Assembly (NCBI GenBank): GCA_937974825.1
Contig: CALJVD010000183.1
Coordinates: forward strand, 1 to 21,759
DNA from: an uncultured Oceanospirillaceae bacterium
Lineage (GTDB): Bacteria; Pseudomonadota; Gammaproteobacteria; Pseudomonadales; Oceanobacteraceae
Direction of reading: 5' to 3'
DNA length: 21,759 nucleotides
The notes beneath the pieces are model-generated. The model did no database searches and was not told where the DNA came from. It saw nothing but the letters and a program-made list of their open reading frames with translations. A program made the translations under genes and the position numbers. The first letter of the stretch is position 1. Each line of letters begins with the position of its first letter. Shown here one piece after another: positions 1 through 7,237 of this stretch.

Positions 1-55
1 CAAGCTCCAAGCTCCAAGCTCCAAGCTCCAAGCTCCAAGCTCCAAGCTCCAAGCT
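1..55. repeat. Heptanucleotide tandem repeat (unit CAAGCTC), truncated by window edge
   Basis: Seven perfect copies of the 7-base unit CAAGCTC are followed by a six-base partial copy, with no mismatch. The array starts at or before the window edge, so its true length is unknown. It ends two bases before the leuD stop codon complement (58-60), so it lies just downstream of leuD on the transcribed strand, probably between leuD and the next leu gene. A period of 7 is not a multiple of 3, which fits non-coding DNA. Such arrays are prone to copy-number change by slippage; any functional role is inference. Confidence 0.95.
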
Positions 56-57
56 AA

Positions 58-696
58 CTAGCCAAACAACCAAGGGGCTTCGACTTTACGTTTTTCTTCG
101 TAGGCTTTAATGGCCTCTGCATCTTCTAGCGTTAAACCGATATCGTCTAATCCGTTCAACAAACAGTGTTTACGAAAGGCATCCACTTCGAAAGGAATCT
201 CTTCACCTTCTGGTGTTTTAATGAGCTGCGCTTCGAGGTCGATGGTTAACTGATAGCCTTCGTTAGCTTCTGTTGCTTTAAATAAGCGATCAACAGTCTC
301 TTCATCCAACACTATTGGTAGCAAGCCGTTCTTAAAGCAGTTACTAAAGAAAATATCGGCATAACTCGGTGCAATAATGGTACGAAAACCAAAGTCTTCT
401 AATGCCCAAGGCGCATGCTCACGACTTGAACCACAACCAAAGTTTTCACGAGCTAATAACACTGATGCGCCTTGGTAACGCTCTTTGTTTAACACAAAGT
501 CAGGATTTAAAGGGCGGCCTGAGTTGTCGGCATCCGGCTGACCTACGTCTAAGTAACGTAATTCATCAAACAAGTTAGGGCCAAAACCCGTACGCTTAAT
601 CGACTTAAGGAACTGCTTTGGAATAATCATATCGGTATCGATATTGGCACGATCCATAGGAGCAACAATGCCAGTATGTACAGTAAACGCTCTCAT
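58..696 (-). CDS. leuD: 3-isopropylmalate dehydratase small subunit LeuD
   Basis: LeuD is the small subunit of isopropylmalate isomerase. With LeuC it converts 2-isopropylmalate to 3-isopropylmalate in the cytoplasmic leucine pathway. The protein starts MRAFTVHTGIVAPMDRANID, then has IIPKQFLK and the aconitase swivel-domain signature ENFGCGSSREHAPWAL around residues 84-99. Its length of 212 aa is normal for the family. Two ATGs occur in tandem (697-699 and 694-696). The second is chosen because AGGAG sits 6 bases upstream of it but only 3 from the first, and because it matches the usual start. leuD follows leuC by about 10 bases, so the two are co-transcribed and make a 1:1 complex. Confidence 0.96.
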   Translation of the reverse strand: MRAFTVHTGIVAPMDRANIDTDMIIPKQFLKSIKRTGFGPNLFDELRYLDVGQPDADNSGRPLNPDFVLNKERYQGASVLLARENFGCGSSREHAPWALEDFGFRTIIAPSYADIFFSNCFKNGLLPIVLDEETVDRLFKATEANEGYQLTIDLEAQLIKTPEGEEIPFEVDAFRKHCLLNGLDDIGLTLEDAEAIKAYEEKRKVEAPWLFG

Positions 697-705
697 CATA
701 ATCTC

Positions 706-2124
706 CTAAAATTCACGTACATCAACAAAGTGACCAGCAATAGCAGCGGCGGCAGCCATTGCAGGGCTTACTAGGTGAGTACGACCGCCATACCCCTGAC
801 GACCTTCGAAGTTACGGTTAGATGTCGAAGCACAGTGCTCTCCTTCTAACAAACGGTCGTTGTTCATTGCTAAACACATAGAACAACCAGGCTCACGCCA
901 TTCAAACCCAGCTTCTTTAAAGATTTTGTCCAAGCCTTCTTTTTCAGCCTGAGCTTTAACCAAACCAGAACCAGGTACAATCATCGCCTGAGTAATAGTA
1001 GAGGCTACTTTGCGACCTTTAATAACACTCGCAGCTGAACGTAAATCTTCGATGCGTGAGTTGGTGCAAGAACCGATAAAAACGCGATCCAATTTAATAT
1101 CGCTTAATTTTTGACCCGGTGTTAAGCCCATATACTCATAGGCACGCTTAAAGCCTGTACGCTGAACTTCATTTTTAGCGTCTTCTAAGGTTGGTACTGT
1201 GTCGTTTACGCTGATTACCATTTCTGGTGACGTGCCCCAAGTAACTTGAGGTTCAATATCTTCTGCACGAATCTCAACTACTTTATCGAACACGGCATCT
1301 TCATCAGATACTAGGTCTTTCCAAGCTTCAACTGCTTTGTCCCAGTTTTCACCTTTAGGTGCGTAAGGACGACCTTTAAAGTATTCGGCGGTCTTCTCAT
1401 CAAAAGCAACCATGCCCACACGTGCACCGGCTTCAATCGCCATGTTACAAATGGTCATACGAGCTTCCATGCTTAACTCACGGATAGCAGAGCCTGCAAA
1501 CTCAATTGCCGTGCCGTTACCACCAGCAGTACCGATCACACCAATAACGTGCAACACAATATCTTTACCGGTAACGCCTTCACCTAACTTACCTTCAATT
1601 TTAATAAGTTGGTTTTTAAGTTTGCGTTGAATTAAGCACTGAGTGGCTAATACGTGTTCCACTTCTGAAGTACCAATCCCCTGGGCCATAGCCGCAAATG
1701 CACCATGAGTTGCTGTGTGTGAATCACCACAAACAACGGTCATACCAGGTAGCGTTGCACCTTGCTCTGGACCTACAACGTGTACGATTCCTTGACGGAT
1801 GTCGTCCATTTTAAATTCTGTAATACCGTATTCGTCACAGTTATCACCTAAGGTTTTAACCTGAATACGAGAGACAGGATCGGTAATACCTTCAATCCCC
1901 GCCTTACGCTCTTCGGCATCGGTCGACACGTTATGGTCAGGAGTCGCGATATTGGCATCAATGCGCCATGGCTGACGACCAGCAATACGCAGCCCCTCAA
2001 AGGCTTGAGGCGAGGTTACTTCGTGAAGCAACTGACGATCGATATAAATAAGCGCCGTACCATCTTCGCGCTGCTTGACTAAGTGCTGTTCCCACAACTT
2101 GTCGTATAAGGTTTTTCCAGCCAT
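706..2124 (-). CDS. leuC: 3-isopropylmalate dehydratase large subunit LeuC
   Basis: LeuC is the catalytic, [4Fe-4S]-containing large subunit of isopropylmalate isomerase (aconitase superfamily). The three cluster cysteines are visible: C353 in GSCTNSR and C414/C417 in GCSMCLAMN, in the same positions and spacing as E. coli LeuC. Other family blocks are VCGDSHTATHGAF and RNFEGRQG. The open frame extends to 2178, but the start is placed at 2124 (MAGKTLYDKLWEQHLV), which matches the family N-terminus. It gives 472 aa and a purine-rich GAGGGAAGAA just upstream. The extra 18 codons of the longer frame look like leader sequence. leuC is first in the leuCD unit and divergent from a LysR gene. Confidence 0.97.
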   Translation of the reverse strand: MAGKTLYDKLWEQHLVKQREDGTALIYIDRQLLHEVTSPQAFEGLRIAGRQPWRIDANIATPDHNVSTDAEERKAGIEGITDPVSRIQVKTLGDNCDEYGITEFKMDDIRQGIVHVVGPEQGATLPGMTVVCGDSHTATHGAFAAMAQGIGTSEVEHVLATQCLIQRKLKNQLIKIEGKLGEGVTGKDIVLHVIGVIGTAGGNGTAIEFAGSAIRELSMEARMTICNMAIEAGARVGMVAFDEKTAEYFKGRPYAPKGENWDKAVEAWKDLVSDEDAVFDKVVEIRAEDIEPQVTWGTSPEMVISVNDTVPTLEDAKNEVQRTGFKRAYEYMGLTPGQKLSDIKLDRVFIGSCTNSRIEDLRSAASVIKGRKVASTITQAMIVPGSGLVKAQAEKEGLDKIFKEAGFEWREPGCSMCLAMNNDRLLEGEHCASTSNRNFEGRQGYGGRTHLVSPAMAAAAAIAGHFVDVREF

Positions 2125-2178
2125 TTCTTCCCTCTCACTCGGTAAATAGGGGTTAATGTTTGTATAAAATGTGTTCAT

Positions 2179-2195
2179 TTATAGTTGCAATATAA
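2179..2195. promoter_or_regulatory. Candidate LysR-type operator dyad between leuC and the LysR gene
   Basis: The segment has TTATA and TATAA arms around a 7-base centre, GTTGCAA, giving a 17-bp dyad. It lies in the shared divergent region and overlaps the candidate leuC -10 box (2192-2197). AT-rich imperfect dyads of about this size near the divergent promoter are typical LysR-family autoregulatory sites. The dyad is seen directly; its binding by the adjacent regulator is inferred. Confidence 0.4.
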
Positions 2196-2219
2196 TAACG
2201 CACCTGATAAACAACTCAA
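2192..2219 (-). promoter_or_regulatory. Candidate sigma70 promoter for leuCD
   Basis: Read on the minus strand, TTGAGT (2214-2219) and TATTAT (2192-2197) are separated by 16 bases. This would start transcription about 60 bases upstream of the leuC ATG at 2124. It was found by eye only; other AT-rich hexamers occur nearby. Confidence 0.35.
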
Positions 2220-2262
2220 ACTCATAATTTTTCTAGCTTTCATTCCAAATAGGAATACAACG

Positions 2263-3135
2263 ATGGATACGCACTCGCTCAATGCCTTTATTGCCGTTGC
2301 TAACTTACAGTCGTTTTCACAGGCTGCTGATTACTTGCACTTAACCCAGTCTGCTGTCAGTAAGCGCATTCAACAACTAGAGCAACACTTAAACACCAAA
2401 CTATTTGACCGCCACAACCGTACCGTCAGCTTAACAGAGGCAGGACGCATACTCTTACCTAAAGCGCAGAAGATATTAGACTTAATCAGCGATACAGAAA
2501 TTGCCATTCAAAGTCATGACACAGAAGTCGCTGGTACACTTTCGCTCGCCACTAGCCACCATATTGGATTGCATCGTTTACCATCGGTAGTACGTGAATT
2601 TACCGCCAACTACCCTGCTGTGAACTTAGATTTAAGTTTTGTAGGGTCAGAAAAAGCCTACAAAGCCATCCAGCAACGTCACGTTGAATTAGCATTAACC
2701 ACGCTAGATGATGACTTTGAGTTTTCAAATCCAGACTTAGAAATCATTCCATTATGGCAAGACGATATGGTTTGCGTATGTGCGAACAACCATCCACTAA
2801 CACAACACCAACACCTAACATTAGAAGACCTTAGTTCTGTGCCAGCCATTCTTCCTGAGCCGGATACCATTACCTTTCAACTGGTTGAACGAGTATTTAA
2901 GCAACAAGGTTTAAGCATGCACGCCCCTATGCCAACCAACTACTTAGAAACCATTAAAATGATGGTATCTGTCGGTATGGGATGGAGCATGTTACCTAAA
3001 ACAATGTTAGACATTAACTTCCATGAACTAGATTGGCCGGCAGAACCCTTAAAACGTTCGTTAGGGGTCATATACTTAAACTCTCGAACACTGAGTAATG
3101 CAGCAAAAGCCTTCCTAAACACACTAAAGCATTAA
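2263..3135 (+). CDS. LysR-family transcriptional regulator divergent from leuCD
   Basis: A 290-aa LysR-type regulator with an N-terminal winged helix-turn-helix (about residues 1-65, with AADYLHLTQSAVSKRIQQLE and LFDRHNRTVSLTEAG) and a C-terminal substrate-binding domain. The frame opens at 2185, but the start is placed at 2263 (MDTHSLNAFIAV), where the family begins and AGGAA lies 7 bases upstream; the earlier codons read as leader. A LysR gene divergent from leuC is also found in Pseudomonas. By position it probably controls leuCD and itself, with a leucine-pathway intermediate as a plausible co-inducer; this is inference. No recognisable terminator follows. Confidence 0.9.
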   Translation: MDTHSLNAFIAVANLQSFSQAADYLHLTQSAVSKRIQQLEQHLNTKLFDRHNRTVSLTEAGRILLPKAQKILDLISDTEIAIQSHDTEVAGTLSLATSHHIGLHRLPSVVREFTANYPAVNLDLSFVGSEKAYKAIQQRHVELALTTLDDDFEFSNPDLEIIPLWQDDMVCVCANNHPLTQHQHLTLEDLSSVPAILPEPDTITFQLVERVFKQQGLSMHAPMPTNYLETIKMMVSVGMGWSMLPKTMLDINFHELDWPAEPLKRSLGVIYLNSRTLSNAAKAFLNTLKH

Positions 3136-3148
3136 ATTAGTGCTAGGC

Positions 3149-3157
3149 TGATATAAA
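3149..3157 (+). promoter_or_regulatory. Candidate extended -10 promoter for uspE
   Basis: TGATATAAA has the TGn extension in front of a TATAAA box. It lies about 60 bases upstream of the uspE ATG and just after the preceding LysR stop codon. No good -35 is visible, which is common for extended -10 promoters. Confidence 0.3.
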
Positions 3158-3215
3158 GCAATGTTAAAAAGGTCTAAACTGATTACAGTAAGCTTAAACA
3201 CATAAGGAGATAACG

Positions 3216-4133
3216 ATGCTGAACATTAACCGTATATTAGTAGTACTCGACAAAGGCAGCAGTGAACTACAAGCACTCAAAAAAGGTATTTGGTTAGCCC
3301 GCTCTGTTAATGCTGAGTTAACTCTGATGACCAACACATGGGATTCTTTCAGTGCAGAAAACACAAGCCTTGATTTAGACACCCGCAATCAATTAAGAGA
3401 AGGGCTTATTAGCCAAGCCGAACAGTGGCTTAATAGTTTTATTCATGATGAAAAAGACATCAAAATCAATGTTGATGTGCGCTGGCAAAAACACCTTTAT
3501 GAGGCCGTAATTAATGCCACCGAAGAGTCTAACTACGACTTAGTATTAAAACGTCCAAACAAGCATAGCCTACTTGACCGTATCTTTACTCCTGTCGACT
3601 GGAACTTACTGCGTCACTGCCCGGCTCCCATTATGCTAATTAAGTCGTCAGAACCCTGGAAGCATAATCGTATTCTTGCCAGTATTGATGCAACCTCCAC
3701 CGACGAAGGTCACCAGTTAATTAACGATAATATTCTGTCTTACGCAGAACAATTAACCGATCACTTTGATACCGACCTACACTTAGTCAACGCTTATCCA
3801 TTGGTAAACGTTGCTTTTGCGATGGTGCCAGAAGTAACCGCTCCGGATGACTTACACAAATACGTGCAAGATCAACACGAAGAAGCCTGTGGCAAATGGG
3901 CCGACAAATACAACATTTCACGCGAAAAAGTTCATGTAAAAGAAGGCGCTCCGGAAATTGTTGTCTCGGAACTAGCGCAATCTTTAGAAACCGATGTAGT
4001 GATGATTGGTAGCGCTGGCCGCACAGGGCTTTCAGGTGTTCTTATTGGTAACACTGCCGAACTACTGTTAGATAAACTAGAATGCGATATTTTAGTGATT
4101 AAGGTAACAGACGGAGTTAACCCAGAGATTTAA
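3216..4133 (+). CDS. uspE: Universal stress protein E (tandem Usp domains)
   Basis: A 305-aa cytoplasmic protein of two Usp domains in tandem (about 1-145 and 150-300), the architecture of E. coli UspE (316 aa). Shared blocks are IFTPVDWNLLRHCPAPIMLIK at the end of the first domain (compare the IFTPTDWHLLRKCP region of E. coli) and NAYPLVNVAFAMVPE in the second. The second domain ends with GSAGRTGLSGVLIGNTAE. This fits the Usp nucleotide-binding pattern G-2X-G-9X-G, with Asn-Thr following where Ser/Thr is usual. The first domain lacks that motif, as in UspE. AAGGAG lies 6 bases before the ATG. UspE proteins support stress survival, motility and adhesion in enterobacteria; the role here is inferred. 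Confidence 0.9.
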   Translation: MLNINRILVVLDKGSSELQALKKGIWLARSVNAELTLMTNTWDSFSAENTSLDLDTRNQLREGLISQAEQWLNSFIHDEKDIKINVDVRWQKHLYEAVINATEESNYDLVLKRPNKHSLLDRIFTPVDWNLLRHCPAPIMLIKSSEPWKHNRILASIDATSTDEGHQLINDNILSYAEQLTDHFDTDLHLVNAYPLVNVAFAMVPEVTAPDDLHKYVQDQHEEACGKWADKYNISREKVHVKEGAPEIVVSELAQSLETDVVMIGSAGRTGLSGVLIGNTAELLLDKLECDILVIKVTDGVNPEI

Positions 4134-4150
4134 TGCACCGGATTAGAATG

Positions 4151-4618
4151 ATGAGTAAGACATTGCTATTGATTGCCCATGCTCCTTCTCCTAATACACA
4201 GAGAATTGTTGCAAGCTGTCAGCGCGCATTAGATGAATCTGGTGCAGAGCAAACGACGCTCATCATTCAATCGCCTTTTGATACGCATCCAGAAGACACC
4301 CAGTCTGCGGATGCTATTTTGCTATTTACTCCTGAAAACTTAGCCTATATGAGCGGTGCATTAAAAGATTTCTTTGATCGTAACTATTACCCTTGCCTTG
4401 AAGAGACACAAGGCATGCCCTGTGCTGCTATTATTCGAGCAGGACAAGGCGGTGGCGACGGCACTAAACGCGCCCTAGAAAGCATTACAACCGGTTTAAG
4501 GTGGCGTTGGGTGCAGGAACCATTAATTTTACGTGGGGATTGGCAAGACGACTTCGAGAACCAAGCCTATGAGCTCGCCCAAGCCATGATAGTCGCTTTA
4601 GACAGCGGCATTATATGA
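4151..4618 (+). CDS. Flavodoxin-fold NAD(P)H-dependent oxidoreductase-like protein
   Basis: A 155-aa protein with a flavodoxin-like fold. An N-terminal beta strand leads into a phosphate-binding-type loop (LLLIAHAPSPNTQRI). A mid segment, DAILLFTPENLAYMSGALKDFFDR, matches the region where FMN-dependent reductases and flavodoxin-like proteins contact the flavin ring. IIRAGQGGGDGTKRALESI follows. No transmembrane segment is seen. Start choice is uncertain. An ATG at 4133 overlaps the uspE stop by one base (TAATG), and further ATGs lie at 4148 and 4151. None has a strong ribosome site, so translation is probably coupled to uspE. MSKTLLLIAHAPS at 4151 looks most like a native N-terminus. The substrate is unknown. 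Confidence 0.75.
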   Translation: MSKTLLLIAHAPSPNTQRIVASCQRALDESGAEQTTLIIQSPFDTHPEDTQSADAILLFTPENLAYMSGALKDFFDRNYYPCLEETQGMPCAAIIRAGQGGGDGTKRALESITTGLRWRWVQEPLILRGDWQDDFENQAYELAQAMIVALDSGII

Positions 4619-4622
4619 CGCG

Positions 4623-4650
4623 TTACAATCTGGGTTATTTCGGTTAAAAT
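4623..4650 (+). promoter_or_regulatory. Candidate sigma70 promoter for the basic small protein gene
   Basis: TTACAA (4623-4628) and TAAAAT (4645-4650) are separated by 16 bases and lie about 35 bases before the ATG at 4684. They sit immediately after the preceding stop codon. The candidate was found by eye. Confidence 0.35.
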
Positions 4651-4683
4651 ACAACCAAACTTCCTATACCACACAAGACCTCT

Positions 4684-5022
4684 ATGACTCGCATCAAAAA
4701 AACCCGTTCACTCAAGCGTATCCACAATGTAAAAACGGGTAGTAAAAGTAAAATCAAGAAAGCTCAAATACGCAGCGGCCTTGAACCTCAACGTAAATTC
4801 TCTAAAGAAAAGAAACAACTTTCTGCCTATGAGAAGTATTTATTAGAAAACCCTGAAGCTAAAATTGCCGATCAAAAGTCGACAACAAAGAAAAAGGCAA
4901 ATACGCAGGTGGCGGCTGAAAATAAATCGGCTGAAACTAAAGAACCAACGGTTGAAAAGACTGAACGTAAAAAGTCTTTATTTGATCAGTTTGAAGACAC
5001 TAAACTAAAAGATATTTACTAA
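4684..5022 (+). CDS. Small highly basic protein of unknown function
   Basis: 112 aa and not recognised. The N-terminal half is very rich in Lys/Arg (TRIKKTRSLKRIHNVKTGSK and on). A low-complexity K/A/T/E stretch follows (about 60-95), then an acidic-aromatic C-terminus, KSLFDQFEDTKLKDIY. It has no signal peptide, membrane segment or cysteine. This composition suggests a mostly disordered nucleic-acid- or ribosome-binding protein, which is inference. No clear ribosome-binding site precedes the ATG, but a candidate promoter does. Its stop codon overlaps the stop codon of the convergent 5019-5381 gene by four bases. Confidence 0.7.
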   Translation: MTRIKKTRSLKRIHNVKTGSKSKIKKAQIRSGLEPQRKFSKEKKQLSAYEKYLLENPEAKIADQKSTTKKKANTQVAAENKSAETKEPTVEKTERKKSLFDQFEDTKLKDIY

Positions 5023-5381
5023 GCACGTAGTTTAACTACTGGGGTGACTGGCTTTACACTGGTCACCTTACCCTCTTCTAGATATTCAGTTATCAACTGA
5101 GCAGAATTCCCTTCTAAACAAGTAAAGCGGGTCACTAATATACTTTTTGCCTGCGACACTCGGCGTATAGAACTAACGTAAAGGCTACCAAAAGCACTTA
5201 CTTCGCCACCATTACCTTCTAGTAATATTTCACAATCAAGTGGCAATAGCTTTCCTGACGAGTCTCTTAAGCGACCAACTATTTCAGGATCAATTTCACA
5301 TTCAAAGCCTAGCAGCCCAAGCTTTTGGATTTCAGACTCAGAGATGACTTCCTTACCTGTTGTTATTATTACAGTCGTCAT
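5019..5381 (-). CDS. Hypothetical protein, 120 aa
   Basis: Not recognised. It is a mixed alpha/beta soluble protein with no signal peptide or membrane segment. The C-terminal part (ILVTRFTCLEGNSAQLITEY) loosely recalls the last strand and helix of PilZ domains. The RxxxR c-di-GMP motif is not visible, so this is a weak resemblance only. The tail repeats a VKPVTPVV-type pattern. A short AGGT lies upstream of the ATG. It converges tail-to-tail with the basic protein gene, sharing four bases. Real coding is likely because of its length, a plausible start and no better frame here. Confidence 0.6.
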   Translation of the reverse strand: MTTVIITTGKEVISESEIQKLGLLGFECEIDPEIVGRLRDSSGKLLPLDCEILLEGNGGEVSAFGSLYVSSIRRVSQAKSILVTRFTCLEGNSAQLITEYLEEGKVTSVKPVTPVVKLRA

Positions 5382-5470
5382 ATTTTTAACCTGCCAAATT
5401 TCATTTGTGCACAGAAAGAATACAATGCCATTGCAAAACTATATGGTTACTAGACTATATATATGAGCAA

Positions 5471-5514
5471 AAGTGCTGGCGAAGGAGCCAGTTTAATCAT
5501 TAATATACGCACTT
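5471..5514. other. Nested inverted repeats in the intergenic region before the lipoprotein gene
   Basis: AAGTGC (5471-5476) pairs with GCACTT (5509-5514). Inside it CTGGC (5476-5480) pairs with GCCAG (5487-5491) around a six-base loop. The 235-bp gap from 5382 to 5616 holds nothing else I can name apart from an 11-bp CAATG/CATTG dyad near 5426. This could be a regulatory or structured RNA segment, or chance. Confidence 0.25.
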
Positions 5515-5616
5515 GGCGTACTTAATCACGTCATACAAGGCCTAAAGGGTTATTTTGGCGCTAAATGCCACACCTGAATGGGCTAAATAATAAAAATTAA
5601 CGAATGTCAGGCGCTT

Positions 5617-6654
5617 ATGAAACAACACTTATTCAAATCGGTATTCATCTTAACCTTACTTTTAAGCGGATGTGCTAGCTCAATTAAAATTGCCGAGCAT
5701 GGCCCTAGTCCTATAGTTTCTAGCTCTACTAATACTGCTAATGAAGCCAGTTTACAAGTTCAATACTTAGGCGTTGGTGGACACCGCATACAATATGGTG
5801 ATTCGGTTGTACTTACAGGGGTTTCTTTTACTAACCCATCATTTCTTGCCACCGGCCCTTTTATTCCGTTAAAAAGCGATAAGCAAAAAATTGACGCCTT
5901 AATGCCAGAATCAAGTGACGCACAAATCATGCTCATTGGTCATGCTCATTATGACCATTTATTAGACGTTCCTTATGTTTTGCAAAAGCATGCTCCTAAC
6001 GCGCATTTATACGGTTCACAAACAACTGTTAATAGTATTATTAGTGAAGTACCTGCTGAGCGTATGACCGCAGTTAACGAACATATGGCTATAGACAGCC
6101 AACCCGGCACTTGGTTTTACAGTGACGACAAAAAAGTAAGAATTATGGCCATTCAATCATCTCATGCGCCCCACTTTATGGGCATCAAGCTAATGAAAGG
6201 CAAGCATGAGAAACCCTTGAAAAAGTTACCTTGGCATTCATTTGGTTGGAAGGAAGGCCAAACTCTGGCTTATATCATCGATTTTCTAGACAGTAACAAC
6301 GAACCCGTACACAGAGTCTTTTACCAAGATTCGGCATCCTCAGAATCTAGCTTAGTACCCGATTTAGGTGACAACAAAGACATCGATGTAGCCATTCTGT
6401 GCCCTGCTTCATTTAATCAAATCAAGAATTACCCAGAATCTGTCGTCAGCAGTACCCAAGCAAAACACTATATACTGGGTCACTGGGAAGACTTCTTTGG
6501 TAATAACCACAACGGTAAACAAAAGTTTGTACGTAACACCAATGCTGTAAAATTTATTGACCGATTAGAAAATGCTTTACCTGAAAACAGTTCTTGGACA
6601 CGTCCTGAGTTGTTTTCGACTTATTACTTCACATCAGAAGGATTACTGCCTTGA
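5617..6654 (+). CDS. Outer-membrane lipoprotein of the metallo-beta-lactamase fold
   Basis: A 345-aa predicted lipoprotein. The signal peptide MKQHLFKSVFILTLLLSGC ends in lipobox LSGC, with Cys19 as the lipidated residue. Ala at +2 points to outer-membrane sorting. The mature part is an MBL-fold hydrolase: HAHYDH at 109-114 gives the HxHxDH zinc motif, with further likely ligands H183/H186 (SSHAPHFMG), D238 (YQDSA) and H289 (LGHWEDFF). The arrangement is closest to the UlaG/NAPE-PLD-like branch, so a phosphodiesterase or lactonase activity is possible, but the substrate cannot be told. The ribosome site is weak. The stop codon overlaps the start of the next gene, so the two are probably co-translated. 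Confidence 0.85.
   Translation: MKQHLFKSVFILTLLLSGCASSIKIAEHGPSPIVSSSTNTANEASLQVQYLGVGGHRIQYGDSVVLTGVSFTNPSFLATGPFIPLKSDKQKIDALMPESSDAQIMLIGHAHYDHLLDVPYVLQKHAPNAHLYGSQTTVNSIISEVPAERMTAVNEHMAIDSQPGTWFYSDDKKVRIMAIQSSHAPHFMGIKLMKGKHEKPLKKLPWHSFGWKEGQTLAYIIDFLDSNNEPVHRVFYQDSASSESSLVPDLGDNKDIDVAILCPASFNQIKNYPESVVSSTQAKHYILGHWEDFFGNNHNGKQKFVRNTNAVKFIDRLENALPENSSWTRPELFSTYYFTSEGLLP
6636..6642 (+). promoter_or_regulatory. Ribosome-binding site deciding the TTG start at 6651
   Basis: AGAAGGA lies 8 bases upstream of TTG 6651. No ATG alternative is near, so this site supports a TTG start overlapping the preceding stop as TTGA. Confidence 0.6.
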
Positions 6655-7163
6655 CGCCTATTCAACGTAGTGCACTTTGTGCTGCCATTGCATCCATCAA
6701 TGCTCCTCACATTCAATTCTGGGGGGAGCATAATAAGTCTGACATAGCGCCCTACACTAAATTTTTAACAAAAATACGCTCTTATTTAGCAGGAGAGCTC
6801 AAGTCGCAAGCCAACTTATTACGCTTCCACGATGAGTTCTATGCTTGGCGTGAGCAACAGCAAGAAGAAGACAGCCTCGCGTATCGTATACAGGAATTAT
6901 GCAACGCCGCTTTACACAGCGCAGTCGAAAGCTTATTCGATCCAGAATGTAATGACCTAGCACTCGTCGAAGCTACCCTAACAAGCTGCTGGGAAGAAAT
7001 GGACGAGCTCGGTGCTGAAACATCAGACCTACGTCACTACTGGTCTGATATAAAAAAAGAAGTACTAACTTTAGTATCCGATCGTCGTCAGATTCCACTT
7101 CCTAAAGAATACTTTACGCTATTAAAAGAATCCGACGTGAGTTTGTTTGGTTTAGGAGCATAG
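6651..7163 (+). CDS. Hypothetical protein overlapping the MBL lipoprotein gene
   Basis: 170 aa, not recognised, and predicted soluble and mainly helical. It has several Trp/acidic clusters (SCWEEMDELG, LRHYWSDIKKEVLTL) and ends IPLPKEYFTLLKESDVSLFGLG. It has no signal peptide, membrane span or familiar catalytic motif. The start is TTG, overlapping the stop of the lipoprotein gene by four bases, with AGAAGGA 8 bases upstream. This arrangement implies coupled translation and perhaps a shared role. However, this protein looks cytoplasmic while its neighbour should be in the outer membrane. Confidence 0.7.
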   Translation: MTPIQRSALCAAIASINAPHIQFWGEHNKSDIAPYTKFLTKIRSYLAGELKSQANLLRFHDEFYAWREQQQEEDSLAYRIQELCNAALHSAVESLFDPECNDLALVEATLTSCWEEMDELGAETSDLRHYWSDIKKEVLTLVSDRRQIPLPKEYFTLLKESDVSLFGLGA

Positions 7164-7207
7164 TTACAAACAAGTAACGTTCCACTACTCATAATAAAGT
7201 CAAAACC

Positions 7208-7216
7208 TGATACAAT
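7208..7216 (+). promoter_or_regulatory. Candidate extended -10 promoter for trhP-rluA
   Basis: TGATACAAT is an extended -10 (TGn before TACAAT). Transcription would start near 7223 and leave a very short leader before the trhP ATGs at 7232, 7238 and 7244. No good -35 is visible. Confidence 0.45.
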
Positions 7217-7237
7217 GCGCCGCGATTTGATATGGGT

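Noticed and set aside
1..55. Possible CRISPR array
   Set aside because: The repeat unit is only 7 bases with no spacers, so it is a simple tandem repeat.
1412..1630. 72-codon plus-strand frame inside leuC
   Set aside because: Antisense shadow of a conserved leuC region with no start signal.
5042..5067. GGTGAC/GTCACC inverted repeat as a terminator
   Set aside because: Only a 6-bp stem, within the coding end of the 120-aa protein, where repeated Val-Lys-Pro codons explain it; no U-tract.
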